From positions 1 through 37,202 of the forward strand of contig DBBN01000101.1 of the NCBI GenBank assembly GCA_002292215.1: DNA of 37,202 bases, in the 5' to 3' direction. The translations under genes and the position numbers were made by a program. This DNA is from Glaciecola sp. UBA983 (GTDB lineage: Bacteria > Pseudomonadota > Gammaproteobacteria > Enterobacterales > Alteromonadaceae). Below are positions 17,329 to 27,200 of this stretch, piece after piece. Within the stretch, counting starts at the first letter, position 1. Every line of letters starts with the position of its first letter. The notes beneath the pieces are model-generated. The model did not search any database, was not told the DNA's origin, and saw only the letters and a program-made list of their open reading frames with translations.

Positions 17329-18594
17329 TTACTCAGCGGGATATAATAAATAGGGTAGTCGTAATTGTCGATAATGTGCAAGTGGTTGATGCCATTGCTC
17401 GGTAATTTCAGAAACGGTTTTACCTGCTTGTAAATCAGTTCTTAATGTTGTCGTACCGGCTAATTGATCAAAAAAATCAGGGGCAGTAATTAACTCAATC
17501 CGTTGCTCGTCTGCTAAAGCAAACATCGACAACAATAATGAGATATCAAATCCTGCTAAACTTGGCTGGTATTGCTCAATCAATATTGCTTGTAATGGCG
17601 TATTCTCCCATTTGGGATAAGGTGCTGACGTAGGCATACTGATAGGAGTCACTGATATCGCTTGTGAGGAGATAGATAACTGCGGATGGCCGAGCATCTG
17701 AAATGGGTAATCGGTACCCCGACCCACACTGATATGCGTCGGTTCAAATAGACACAATGAGGCGTACCATTGTACTGCTTGTGCATTGGGTAAATTGGGG
17801 CTAGGTGCAATGGGAAGTGGATAAGACATCGATTTGCGATAGCCTTGCACTGGGATAACACGCAGATCTAATTGTTCAGCGAATGCAATCCATTGTTCTC
17901 CTTTAATCATCTTGGCTAGCTCGCCCACTGTTAAGCCATGCACGATAGGGATAGGATGCATGCCAACAAATGATTGTAACGATAAATCTAATATTGGGCC
18001 TGCTGTATAGTGGCCGTTCGGATTAGGACGGTCTAACACAATAAACGGAATATGGTATTGTGCGGCGGCTTGCATGGCATAGTGCATGGTTGAAATGTAA
18101 GTGTAAAAGCGCACTCCGACATCTTGTATGTCAAAAATTAAGACATCAATGTCAGCGAGCATTTGCGCGTTAGGGGCTTTATTTTCCCCATATAGTGAAA
18201 TTATCGGTAACCCTGTCTGGCTATCGATATTATCGTCGATGGTTTCACCAGCTCCGCGATCCCCTCTAAAGCCATGTTCAGGTGCAAATACTTTAACGAT
18301 GTTGATGTTATCTGCTAATAACGCATCGACTATGTGAGTGGCTTTTGGGGTATTGGGATAGAGCACGGATGTCTGGTTTACAATTAGCCCTACACGTTTA
18401 TTTTTCAGATATGGGTAATACTGTGAAATTTGCTCGCCACCTAAACGAAGTTCTTTTGATGTAATAGGCTTTAATGTAATTGGCTTCGTTGTATGTGAGC
18501 ACCCACTTATTAGTGAAATAAAAAACGTCAAGAACAGCCATTTTGTGCCGACATTGCTGGCATTGTTTAAGACGAGATAAATGAAATTACGCAT
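17329..18594 (-). CDS. namZ: Exo-beta-N-acetylmuramidase NamZ (DUF1343), lipoprotein
   Basis: A 421-residue protein with a lipoprotein signal (FISLISGC near residue 32). The DUF1343 signatures are present: GLIVNQTSV, FAPEHGFRGDRGAG (Glu106-His107), TGLPIISLYG, DVGVRFYTY, LDRPNPNG and SVGRGTDYPFQ. The B. subtilis member NamZ (YbbC) removes MurNAc from the non-reducing end of murein chains. The frame extends upstream to 18696, but that stretch lies inside murQ. The ATG at 18594 gives a clean lipoprotein signal and overlaps the murQ stop by eight bases (ATGCGTAA), so translation is probably coupled. Its neighbours supply the preceding NagZ step and the following MurQ step. Confidence 0.92.
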   Translation of the reverse strand: MRNFIYLVLNNASNVGTKWLFLTFFISLISGCSHTTKPITLKPITSKELRLGGEQISQYYPYLKNKRVGLIVNQTSVLYPNTPKATHIVDALLADNINIVKVFAPEHGFRGDRGAGETIDDNIDSQTGLPIISLYGENKAPNAQMLADIDVLIFDIQDVGVRFYTYISTMHYAMQAAAQYHIPFIVLDRPNPNGHYTAGPILDLSLQSFVGMHPIPIVHGLTVGELAKMIKGEQWIAFAEQLDLRVIPVQGYRKSMSYPLPIAPSPNLPNAQAVQWYASLCLFEPTHISVGRGTDYPFQMLGHPQLSISSQAISVTPISMPTSAPYPKWENTPLQAILIEQYQPSLAGFDISLLLSMFALADEQRIELITAPDFFDQLAGTTTLRTDLQAGKTVSEITEQWHQPLAHYRQLRLPYLLYPAE

Positions 18595-19522
18595 CTGGGG
18601 CTGAATCTTTAGCTGCTTGCAGTGCATGACGTAAAAATCCATCATGTTGCAACAATAAACGAGTCGCCTCGTTTGGGTTAATATCAGCAAGGACACATAA
18701 TATTGCTGACTTTGGTTGATAGTTAGTACTAATTAATGTGGTAAGTGCTTGATGCTCATCACAGCCGGTAGCCTCAACGACAATGCGCTGTGCTCTAGCT
18801 TTGAGTTTAGCATTGCTAGCATTGACATCGACCATTAAGTTTGTGAATGTTTTACCTAGTTTGATCATGCTCGCTGTGCTGAGCATATTCAGGATCAGCT
18901 TTTGCGCTGTCCCTGCTTTCATCCGCGTTGATCCGGTTAAAATTTCGGGGCCTACTGCGGCACAAATATTAATAGCGGCCAATGTATTGATCTTGCCATT
19001 GGGGTTACAACTAACGCTGATACTAGCTGCACCGAGTTGAGAGGCATAGTTTAAACCGCCAATCACATATGGGGTTCGACCTGAGGCTGCGATGCCTACT
19101 AACACGTCGTTAGCGTTAAATGATATGGCAGCTAAATCAACAGCAGCTGCATTAATGTCATCTTCAGCGCCCTCTACTGCGTGAGTGAGTGCTTGCTCTC
19201 CTCCAGCTATGATGCCCTGAACTAATTCATCATCGACGCTAAACGTGGGACGACATTCTACTGCATCTAAAATACCTAAACGACCAGAAGTGCCTGCACC
19301 CAGATAAATCAATCGCCCACCTAGTCTTAATTGCTTCACGATGACATCAACGGCAGCGCTGATCTGAGGTAATGCCTGAGCGACTGCAACAGGCACAGTT
19401 TGATCGGCAGAATTAATGATCTGTAGTATTACATCCGTGCTCTGCATATCAATATCCATTGAGTCGGGATGTCGACTTTCAGATAAGATATGTTGCAGGT
19501 CTTGGATTTTTATTATGCGCAT
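18587..19522 (-). CDS. murQ: N-acetylmuramic acid 6-phosphate etherase
   Basis: A 311-residue cytosolic SIS-domain enzyme that cleaves the lactyl ether of MurNAc-6-phosphate to give GlcNAc-6-phosphate and D-lactate. Landmarks are YLGAGTSGRLGILDAVEC (73-90, with Glu89 aligning to the catalytic Glu of E. coli MurQ), HAVEGAEDD, GIAASGRTPYVIGGL, SCNPNG, TGSTRMKAGTAQKL and the C-terminal NLMVDV. I start at ATG 19522, where AGGA lies eight bases upstream; the longer frame to 19582 would overlap the DUF885 gene. The presence of MurQ shows that MurNAc-6P reaches the cytosol, yet no MurNAc kinase or phosphotransferase transporter is encoded here. Confidence 0.97.
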   Translation of the reverse strand: MRIIKIQDLQHILSESRHPDSMDIDMQSTDVILQIINSADQTVPVAVAQALPQISAAVDVIVKQLRLGGRLIYLGAGTSGRLGILDAVECRPTFSVDDELVQGIIAGGEQALTHAVEGAEDDINAAAVDLAAISFNANDVLVGIAASGRTPYVIGGLNYASQLGAASISVSCNPNGKINTLAAINICAAVGPEILTGSTRMKAGTAQKLILNMLSTASMIKLGKTFTNLMVDVNASNAKLKARAQRIVVEATGCDEHQALTTLISTNYQPKSAILCVLADINPNEATRLLLQHDGFLRHALQAAKDSAPDA

Positions 19523-19559
19523 TAATTCTGTCCTGTGTTTACTTGTCGTTAGTACGTGA

Positions 19560-21434
19560 TCACTTCGCTTGTTGCGCAACAATCCAAGCCTTTACTTGAC
19601 GTTCAAGAATAGTCATCGGTAACGCTCCGCCACCTAAGATAGTGTCATGAAAAGCCCGAATATCAAATTTATCACCTAACTGTTCTTCAGCCATTGCACG
19701 TAAGGATTGAATTTTTAACATACCTATTTTATATCCCGTCGCTTGTCCTGGCATCACTAAATAACGACGCACTTCGGATTGTGCTTGCTCAGAAGTTATG
19801 GCCGAGTTTTCTTTAAAATAAGCGATGGCTTGGGCTTCACTCCACCCTTTTGCATGTAAACCCGTGTCCACGACAAGTCGAATAGCACGCCACATTTCCG
19901 AACCTAAACGGCCAAACTCAGAAAGTGGATCTTGATACGTACCAGGCATTTGTTTTGCTAACCATTCTGAATACAACGCCCAGCCTTCGCCATAGGCATT
20001 CAAATAAGACTGTTGACGAAATGTAGGGATCCCTTTTAATTCTAATGAAATAGCTATTTGCATGTGATGTCCAGGCAAGCCTTCGTGGTAAGCAATGACT
20101 TCTAATTCACGTTTAGGCATGGCTGTCATGTCAGATAAATGTGCATAATACACACCCGGTCTTGAACCATCAGGAGTACTTGGGGAATAATGTTGTGCGG
20201 CGCCGTCTTGTTCACGAAAGGCTTCAACACGTTTTACGACCATATCAGCTTTAGGTAAGATCCCAAAGTACTCAGGTAATACGGCTTTAATTTTATTAAT
20301 AGCAGCCGTGGCATCATCAAGGTAACCCTGACGCCCAGCATCAGTGTTAGGATAATACAGACGTTCATCATCTTTATTTTCACGTAAAAACACGAAAAAC
20401 TCTTGCAGTGAACCACTGAAACCAAACTCAGCTTTGACGACTTCCATTTCATTTTTTAGACGAGTCACCTCAGCTAAGCCAATATTATGAACTTCATCAG
20501 CAGTCAGTGTCGTGGTGGTTTGATTTGCTAAACGTTGGTTATAATATGCTTGCCCATCAGGCAATGCACTGACACCTTTGGCTTGAGCTCTAGCATTAAC
20601 TTGGTCGGTTTTCTGCCATTGAATTAAGCGCTCATAGGCTGGTTTTAATTCGGTGACAAGTGCAGTTTTTATGTCGGCTAAAAGCACATCAGCTTCAGCG
20701 GGCTCTAACAGTTCCGCTTCAACCAGGCCATTAACTTTTGTTTTAGCATCGCTCCATATGGCACTATCAGGGGCATCAGTAAATGGCGCGCCGGTGATGA
20801 TTTTTTGCGATTCATTAATCACCGCATCAAATGCAAAATAGGGCGGACGTACGCCTTTAGCAGCAATGGCTTTAGATGATGCGATTAACTGATCTAAACC
20901 ATGCGCACTGCCACTGATACGTTGTAAATAAAATTCCATATCTTCAACGGTTGCTACTGAATGCAAGGCGATTAACAATTGTGGGAAAAAACTATGTATT
21001 GCTGTCATTTGATCAAATACATAACTGTTATCACGATACGCATATTCTGCCACCGCTTGTTCAGTTTGGTATACCCAAAAATCATAAGAGATTTTAGCGG
21101 TATCACTGAGTTGACTGTAATCAAATTGTGCTTTTAATTGAGCTAAGTTAGCTTGTTTCGTCGCAATACTTTTAGCCATGGCTTCTGGAGAAAAGTCGTC
21201 AATTTCCCCTTTGCGTTCACTGCGTCCTAGATACGTAAGATTAATTGGGCTTTCTAATACTTCGGCTTCATATTTAGCATTAAACCATTCATTTAAACGA
21301 GCTGACTCATCCACAGCGGATTGTTGAGCGGTCACAACCGTGGCTGAAGCATCGGTTGGTGTGGTTGACTGAGGAGCTTGAGTACAAGCGGTCAAAGCAA
21401 GTGTTGTAGCCAGTGCGATAAGTGATAGACGCAT
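19560..21434 (-). CDS. DUF885 family lipoprotein metallopeptidase
   Basis: A 624-residue protein with a lipoprotein signal (LALTAC, Cys17), so anchored in the envelope. The DUF885 family motif HEGLPGHH (450-457) resembles a gluzincin HExxH-type zinc site with an insertion, with the downstream GEGWALYSEW helix supplying the likely third ligand. Members are peptidases of poorly known specificity. In this run (37 bases before murQ, 26 bases after the symporter) cleavage of murein-derived peptides in the periplasm is plausible. AAGGA six bases upstream supports the start. Confidence 0.87.
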   Translation of the reverse strand: MRLSLIALATTLALTACTQAPQSTTPTDASATVVTAQQSAVDESARLNEWFNAKYEAEVLESPINLTYLGRSERKGEIDDFSPEAMAKSIATKQANLAQLKAQFDYSQLSDTAKISYDFWVYQTEQAVAEYAYRDNSYVFDQMTAIHSFFPQLLIALHSVATVEDMEFYLQRISGSAHGLDQLIASSKAIAAKGVRPPYFAFDAVINESQKIITGAPFTDAPDSAIWSDAKTKVNGLVEAELLEPAEADVLLADIKTALVTELKPAYERLIQWQKTDQVNARAQAKGVSALPDGQAYYNQRLANQTTTTLTADEVHNIGLAEVTRLKNEMEVVKAEFGFSGSLQEFFVFLRENKDDERLYYPNTDAGRQGYLDDATAAINKIKAVLPEYFGILPKADMVVKRVEAFREQDGAAQHYSPSTPDGSRPGVYYAHLSDMTAMPKRELEVIAYHEGLPGHHMQIAISLELKGIPTFRQQSYLNAYGEGWALYSEWLAKQMPGTYQDPLSEFGRLGSEMWRAIRLVVDTGLHAKGWSEAQAIAYFKENSAITSEQAQSEVRRYLVMPGQATGYKIGMLKIQSLRAMAEEQLGDKFDIRAFHDTILGGGALPMTILERQVKAWIVAQQAK

Positions 21435-21460
21435 GTTGAATCCTTATTAATTTTATTATT

Positions 21461-22993
21461 TTATTGAGTAGGGTTATTTTTGGGCCATGCAGCAACAAGG
21501 CAAGACGCCAACGTACCAAGGCATAACTGCCAAGTAAAGCCAATATTTAAACCAAAGACATAGGGTTGCATTAATACTGGCACTATAAACCCAATAATTA
21601 ATGCTAAGCTCATGCTCGTTGCGTTACCTCGGTGGGTAAATAACGTCACAAAAAACACCCCCAACAGACCACTGTATGAAAAAACCATAACTGATAATGC
21701 GAATGATAATAAAGGCATATCTGAATATTGTTGTAAATAAAAGCACAGTGCAGCCATTAATCCCAATCCGATCCCTACTCCAATCATAGCTAGGCGACTG
21801 AGTAACAACCAGCGAGCATTCGATAATTTATGTTGGCGTAATCTTGGTTTCAATAAATCATCAATGATGACCGACGCCATCGCATTTAACCCTGAGTTTA
21901 AGGTAGATAAAGCCGCAGCGACAATACCAATTGTGACCCAAGCTTTAATACCTGCAGGTAAGGTAGTTAATACATAGTGCATAAATACGGTGACTGTTTG
22001 GCCTGCAAACTCTGGTGTCACACCCGATGATCCAGAGTGCATCAAATCGGGACGTTGATAGTACACATAGAGTAACAATCCAATGACTAAAAACAACAGC
22101 ATGACAGGGATCAATAAAACGATAGATAACAACATCGCTCGCGCACTTTGGGTCGCTGATTCACAGGTTAAAGCACGTTGTGTGAGATCTTGGTCTAAAC
22201 CAAATGCAGCAATATTTAATAATACAAAACCTGTAAAAATCGATGCCATGGTAAAGACCCCCGCCGCACTGAAATCCCAGCGCCAATCAAATAATGTGAG
22301 TTTAGAGACTCCTGAAGACGTGGAAATGGGTTCGTTTAAGGCATTATAAATACTTGTCAAATCCGCAGGGATACTATTAATTAACACGATCACTACAGCA
22401 ATTGCTGCAGAAATATATACCGCACATTGAATTGCATCTGAATATATGACACTGCGAATACCCCCGACAATGCTATATGCAATACCTATCACGACAATAA
22501 CTGTAATTGCGCTCATGACACTACTTGATGCAATATCGCCAAAAAGGATCATTGCTACCGCAATGGCAGCGATATACAGCCTCGCACCACTAGCAAATAA
22601 ACGGCCAAATAAATACACCATACCCGCTCGTTGTTTCAGCGCTTCTCCAAATCGCAGTTGCAGCAGTTGATAGACGGTTGATACTTGTCGTTCATAAAAT
22701 AAAGGTATCAGCCAACGCGCGACAATGATGGCAGCAATGAATGCGCCGATATTTGTTGCAAGGTAAGTTAAATTGCCTCGAAACCCTTGATCTGGTCCGC
22801 CTAAAAAGGTCGCGGCCGACTGGGAGGTGGCAAGAATCGAGATCGCTACTAACCACATTGGCATTTTCTTTTGCGCTAAGAAAAAATCTTGTGAGGAGAC
22901 TGCTGCACGATTGATCCACCAGCCACTGGCTAATAGCAAAAGTCCATACAGTGCAAATATTAAAATATCTAATGAGGAATATTGAGCTAGCAT
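21461..22993 (-). CDS. Sodium:solute symporter (SSS family), candidate amino-sugar importer
   Basis: A 510-residue inner-membrane protein with about 13 hydrophobic segments. SSS-family features include WWINRAAVSSQDFFLAQKKMP near the N-terminus, SQSAATFLGGPDQGFRGN after the first segments, SIVGGIRSVIYSDAIQ in the middle and ALSTLNSGLNAMASV in segment 8. It leads run A directly before the DUF885 peptidase, murQ and namZ, so MurNAc or a muropeptide sugar is the obvious candidate substrate. The family also carries sialic acid, proline and glucose, so this is inference from context. Na+-coupled uptake delivers unphosphorylated sugar, which makes a separate kinase necessary before MurQ. Confidence 0.9.
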   Translation of the reverse strand: MLAQYSSLDILIFALYGLLLLASGWWINRAAVSSQDFFLAQKKMPMWLVAISILATSQSAATFLGGPDQGFRGNLTYLATNIGAFIAAIIVARWLIPLFYERQVSTVYQLLQLRFGEALKQRAGMVYLFGRLFASGARLYIAAIAVAMILFGDIASSSVMSAITVIVVIGIAYSIVGGIRSVIYSDAIQCAVYISAAIAVVIVLINSIPADLTSIYNALNEPISTSSGVSKLTLFDWRWDFSAAGVFTMASIFTGFVLLNIAAFGLDQDLTQRALTCESATQSARAMLLSIVLLIPVMLLFLVIGLLLYVYYQRPDLMHSGSSGVTPEFAGQTVTVFMHYVLTTLPAGIKAWVTIGIVAAALSTLNSGLNAMASVIIDDLLKPRLRQHKLSNARWLLLSRLAMIGVGIGLGLMAALCFYLQQYSDMPLLSFALSVMVFSYSGLLGVFFVTLFTHRGNATSMSLALIIGFIVPVLMQPYVFGLNIGFTWQLCLGTLASCLVAAWPKNNPTQ

Positions 22994-23082
22994 CTTGGCT
23001 TATTTTTATATAAATTAGTCATTAACAGGATAACGTAAGTTATACCATCATGGAAATGTGTTCAATCACTTAAGGATATGTT

Positions 23083-24177
23083 GTGCCGCGTCAGACTTTT
23101 GCCAATATTAATTTAGCGGCTGTGCTTCACAATTATCATCAAGCTCAGCAAGCTGCACCGCACAGTAAAACGATGGCTGTGATTAAAGCAGATGCCTACG
23201 GGCATGGAATGTTAGCGATTGCGCAGTATTTACAGCAAGTCGCAGATGGTTTTGCGGTTGCGTTTATTGATGAGGCGATAACATTACGAGAACATGGGAT
23301 TACCCAACCGATACTTGTGCTTGAGGGGGCGCATCAGCCAGTAGATTTGACGTTAGCATTGGAACATGATTTGTGGATGGTAGTGCATCAACCAGAACAG
23401 GTGATTTGGTTATTATCGGCATTAGCAGCAGGTCAACCCATCCCAACATTATGGTTTAAGGTCGATACGGGGTTACATCGTTTAGGATTGACGGTCGCGC
23501 AGCTTGATCACGCACTCGCTTCTCTGCCCGAAAAAACGCTAGAAAACGCGGTATTAATGGGACACTTTGCTTGTGCGGATGAACCGAAAAATGGGTTTAA
23601 CGGACTACAAATGGAGCGACTTACCCAAGTAGCTAGTACCTACCAACTACCAATCAGCATGGCTAATTCACCTGCCATCGCTGCCGACCCGATGTCTCAT
23701 GGATTATGGAATCGCTTAGGCATCGCATTATATGGCGCCGAGCCAATGAATCAAACCTCGCAACATACTTGCACACTGTCACTGCAACCGGTCATGCAAC
23801 TTACTGCTGCGATCATTGGTTTACGTCACATTAAACAAGGTGAGGGAGTCGGGTACGGACAAACTTGGCATGCAAATAGAGATAGTGTCATTGCGACTTT
23901 AGCCATCGGCTATGGTGATGGTTATCCTCGTCATGCACCGACAGGGACGCCAGCTTGGTTGCACGGACAAACGATCCCTTTGGTTGGTCGAGTCTCAATG
24001 GATATGATTACCTTTGATGTTACGGATGTTGTTGAGTCGCTGGCTATTGGAGATAATGTCGAATTATGGGGGCAACATCTGAGTGTCACAGCAGTGGCCA
24101 AACACGTCCAAACAATTAATTATGAGTTGCTAACACGAATTAGTCATAGGGTAACGAAAAAGTACCACTATAATTAA
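23083..24177 (+). CDS. alr: Alanine racemase
   Basis: A 364-residue PLP enzyme that interconverts L- and D-alanine in the cytosol. The PLP lysine is Lys35 in VIKADAYGHG. Further landmarks are WFKVDTGLHRLG, MANSPA, GIALYGAEP, the catalytic-tyrosine region GVGYGQTW, GYGDGYPRH and VGRVSMDMITFDVT. The start is GTG at 23083 with AAGGA six bases upstream. It is divergent from the symporter across 89 bp. It could serve wall synthesis, or it could feed D-alanine released from stem peptides into catabolism. No D-alanine dehydrogenase gene is adjacent to settle this. Confidence 0.95.
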   Translation: MPRQTFANINLAAVLHNYHQAQQAAPHSKTMAVIKADAYGHGMLAIAQYLQQVADGFAVAFIDEAITLREHGITQPILVLEGAHQPVDLTLALEHDLWMVVHQPEQVIWLLSALAAGQPIPTLWFKVDTGLHRLGLTVAQLDHALASLPEKTLENAVLMGHFACADEPKNGFNGLQMERLTQVASTYQLPISMANSPAIAADPMSHGLWNRLGIALYGAEPMNQTSQHTCTLSLQPVMQLTAAIIGLRHIKQGEGVGYGQTWHANRDSVIATLAIGYGDGYPRHAPTGTPAWLHGQTIPLVGRVSMDMITFDVTDVVESLAIGDNVELWGQHLSVTAVAKHVQTINYELLTRISHRVTKKYHYN

Positions 24178-24275
24178 GAATTTATTAGTGATTACTCTAG
24201 CAACGTTTGGCGATTAACGATACATTACGCCCTTTGAAAATCGTCGCTAAATATAATAATAAAAAAGGTGGTGTT

Positions 24276-27200
24276 ATGTTACACACGCAACTCTCTAATC
24301 CAATCTGTCCGTTACGTCAAAAAATTCGTGATTTTTACCGTATTGATGAAGATCAAGCGGTCGATCATATTCTCCCTCAAGCAGAAGTAAACATGCGAGC
24401 ACGCAGTCGTGCATGGGAACGTGCGCGCAAAATGGTACTACAAATTCGCCGTGAACAAGAACGCCATGGTGGAGTTGATGCTTTACTTAATGAATTTTCC
24501 TTATCGACTGCCGAAGGTATAGTGTTGATGTGCTTAGCTGAAGCATTACTACGTGTACCAGATAAAGACACTCAAGATGAGTTGATCCGTGACAAATTAA
24601 CTCAAGGCGAATGGACTCCGCATTTAGGCAATAGCGATTCGTTATTCGTTAACGTATCTGCATGGGGTTTGTTATTTACGGGTAACATGGTTGAGTATGC
24701 AGACGAGAAGAAAAAAGCACAATTTGGGTTATTGAAAAAAACGATTGGTCGTTTAGGTGAGCCAGTAATTCGTAAGTCCATGACTATTGCCATGAAAGTC
24801 ATGGGGCGTCAGTTCGTAATGGGTGAGACTATCAAAGCCGCTGTGAAGCGAGCTAAAAGTAAAGAGTCACATGGTTATGTGTATTCGTATGACATGTTAG
24901 GCGAAGGCGCACGAACTCAGGAGGATGCAGATCGCTATTATCAATCTTATGAGTCTGCAATTCATGTTATTGGTAAAGCTGCCAATGGCAAAGGACCGAT
25001 TCATTCTCCTGGTATTTCAGTCAAGTTATCGGCAATTCATCCTCGTTATGAATTTACGCATAGTGAGCGCGCACTGGCAGAGATCCCAGCAAAGCTAAAA
25101 GCGTTGTGTTTGTTAGCCAAGCAATATGATATTGGTTTAACCGTCGATGCTGAAGAATCAGAACGTTTAGATATTTCATTAGATATTATTGAAGTGGTAT
25201 TTAGTGATCCAGAATTAGGTGATTGGGAAGGCTTCGGTTTAGCTGTCCAAGCTTACCAAAAGCGCGCTATTCATGTGATTGAGTGGTTGCGAGTACTAAC
25301 CCAAACTGTAGGTCGTCGAATGATGGTTCGTTTGGTCAAAGGCGCTTATTGGGATAGCGAAATTAAGCACACCCAGCAAATGGGATTGGACGAATTTCCA
25401 GTATTCACCCGCAAATCATCAACGGATGTGTCTTACCACGCATGTGCCAATAAATTACTCGATTATCGCGATACGATTTTTCCTCAGTTTGCTACACATA
25501 ATGCTTACACCGCATCAGTGATCATTGAATTAGCGGGTGGTGATAGCATCAAACGCAATGAAGCAGGATTTGAGTTTCAATGTTTACATGGTATGGGGGA
25601 TTCGCTGTATGACCAAGTCGTTAGAGAAGTCGGTATTCAATGTCGTGTATATGCCCCTGTAGGTGAACACGAAGATTTGCTTGCTTACCTGGTTCGTCGT
25701 TTATTAGAAAACGGCGCGAACAGCTCCTTTGTCAATGCGATAGTCAATCCTGACTTACCGGTTGAGTCGTTATTATCTGATCCTGTGGAACGTACGCAGC
25801 GCCTAGCCAATAAAGCTAATCCACATATTGTTCGCTCCAAAGACATGTTTGGTGCTCTACGAATCAATTCAAAAGGACTCGATATCAATGATTCTCAGTC
25901 ATTGATTCAATTACAGTTGGATATGAATCGTTGGGTCGATGAGCATATTCCTGTTATGGGGACGGTAGGTAATGCTACGCCAGTATTTAATCCTGCTAAT
26001 TTGTCAGAGAAAGTCGGTGAATTAAATTATCAAGATGCACAAACCATGTTGGCTAAATTAGATACGGTTCAAGGTGCCTTTGCTGATTGGTCCGCGACTA
26101 ATGTGACAGAACGTGCAGGGATTATCAATCGTATTGCGGATGCGTTAGAGCGTCATATGCCAGAGTTAATTGCTTTGTGCGTTAAAGAAGCTGGGAAAGT
26201 CACCCAAGATAGCATTGATGAAATCCGTGAAGCCGTCGATTTTTGTCGTTATTATGCAGCTCAAGCGCAAATACTCGCTAACGATGAGCGTTTGCAGGCA
26301 CGTGGTGTAATCTTATGTATTAGTCCGTGGAACTTCCCATTAGCAATTTTCTTGGGACAAATTGTTGCCGCCCTTGCAACAGGTAATACAGTATTAGCTA
26401 AACCCGCAGAACAAACCAGTTTAATGGCATTGTTTACGTTGAATTTAATGCATTCCGTTGGTTTACCTGAAGGCACCGTCGAACTGATTATTGCTCCTGG
26501 ACAAGGTGTCGGAGAAACATTATTACCTGATCCACGTATCAAGGCCGTCATGTTTACCGGCTCAACTCAAACCGGCACGTTAATATCTAAAATATTGGCA
26601 CAACGCGGCGGGGAACAAGTACCATTAATCGCCGAAACCGGTGGTCAAAATTGCATGATAGTTGACTCTACAGCCCTACCTGAGCAGGTCGTTGATGACG
26701 TAATTGCCTCTGGTTTTCAATCGGCAGGGCAACGTTGTTCGGCAATGCGTGTGTTGTTTGTGCATGAAAAAATAGCAGACAATGTGATTCGCATGATCAA
26801 AGGCGCGTTGGCAGAATTACACATCGGCGATCCAGGCTCATTAGAAACAGATGTGGGTCCGGTGATTGACCCCAAAGCATTACACGCTTTGACCTCTCAT
26901 GTTACATACATGGACACGCAAATAAGTGCTAAGCGTGCTCAGTTACTTTATCAATCCGATCTTGGTTCCTTAGCAGAAAAAGGGCATTTCTTTGCACCAA
27001 GACTGTATGAAATCGATCATATTGATGTACTAGAAAAAGAGGTGTTTGGTCCTGTAGTACATGTCATTCGCTTTAAAGGCAATGACGTTAATGGACTGGT
27101 AGAACAAATTAATGCTACCGGTTTTGGTTTAACGATGGGGATACATACTCGGATTGAATCTCGAGCCGTGGAGTTAGCGCGATTATCGCGTGCTGGGAAC

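Noticed and set aside
18595..18696. 34-codon N-terminal extension of namZ
   Set aside because: It lies fully inside murQ and would bury the lipoprotein signal. ATG 18594 gives a normal lipobox position.
23042..23056. Short palindrome CCATCATGG between the symporter and alr genes as a possible operator
   Set aside because: Only four paired bases on each side, and not related to the site at 14119-14139. Likely chance.
24207..24275. 23-codon N-terminal extension of putA from a TTG
   Set aside because: No ribosome binding site before the TTG, while AAGGTGG precedes ATG 24276. The extension does not resemble a PutA DNA-binding domain.
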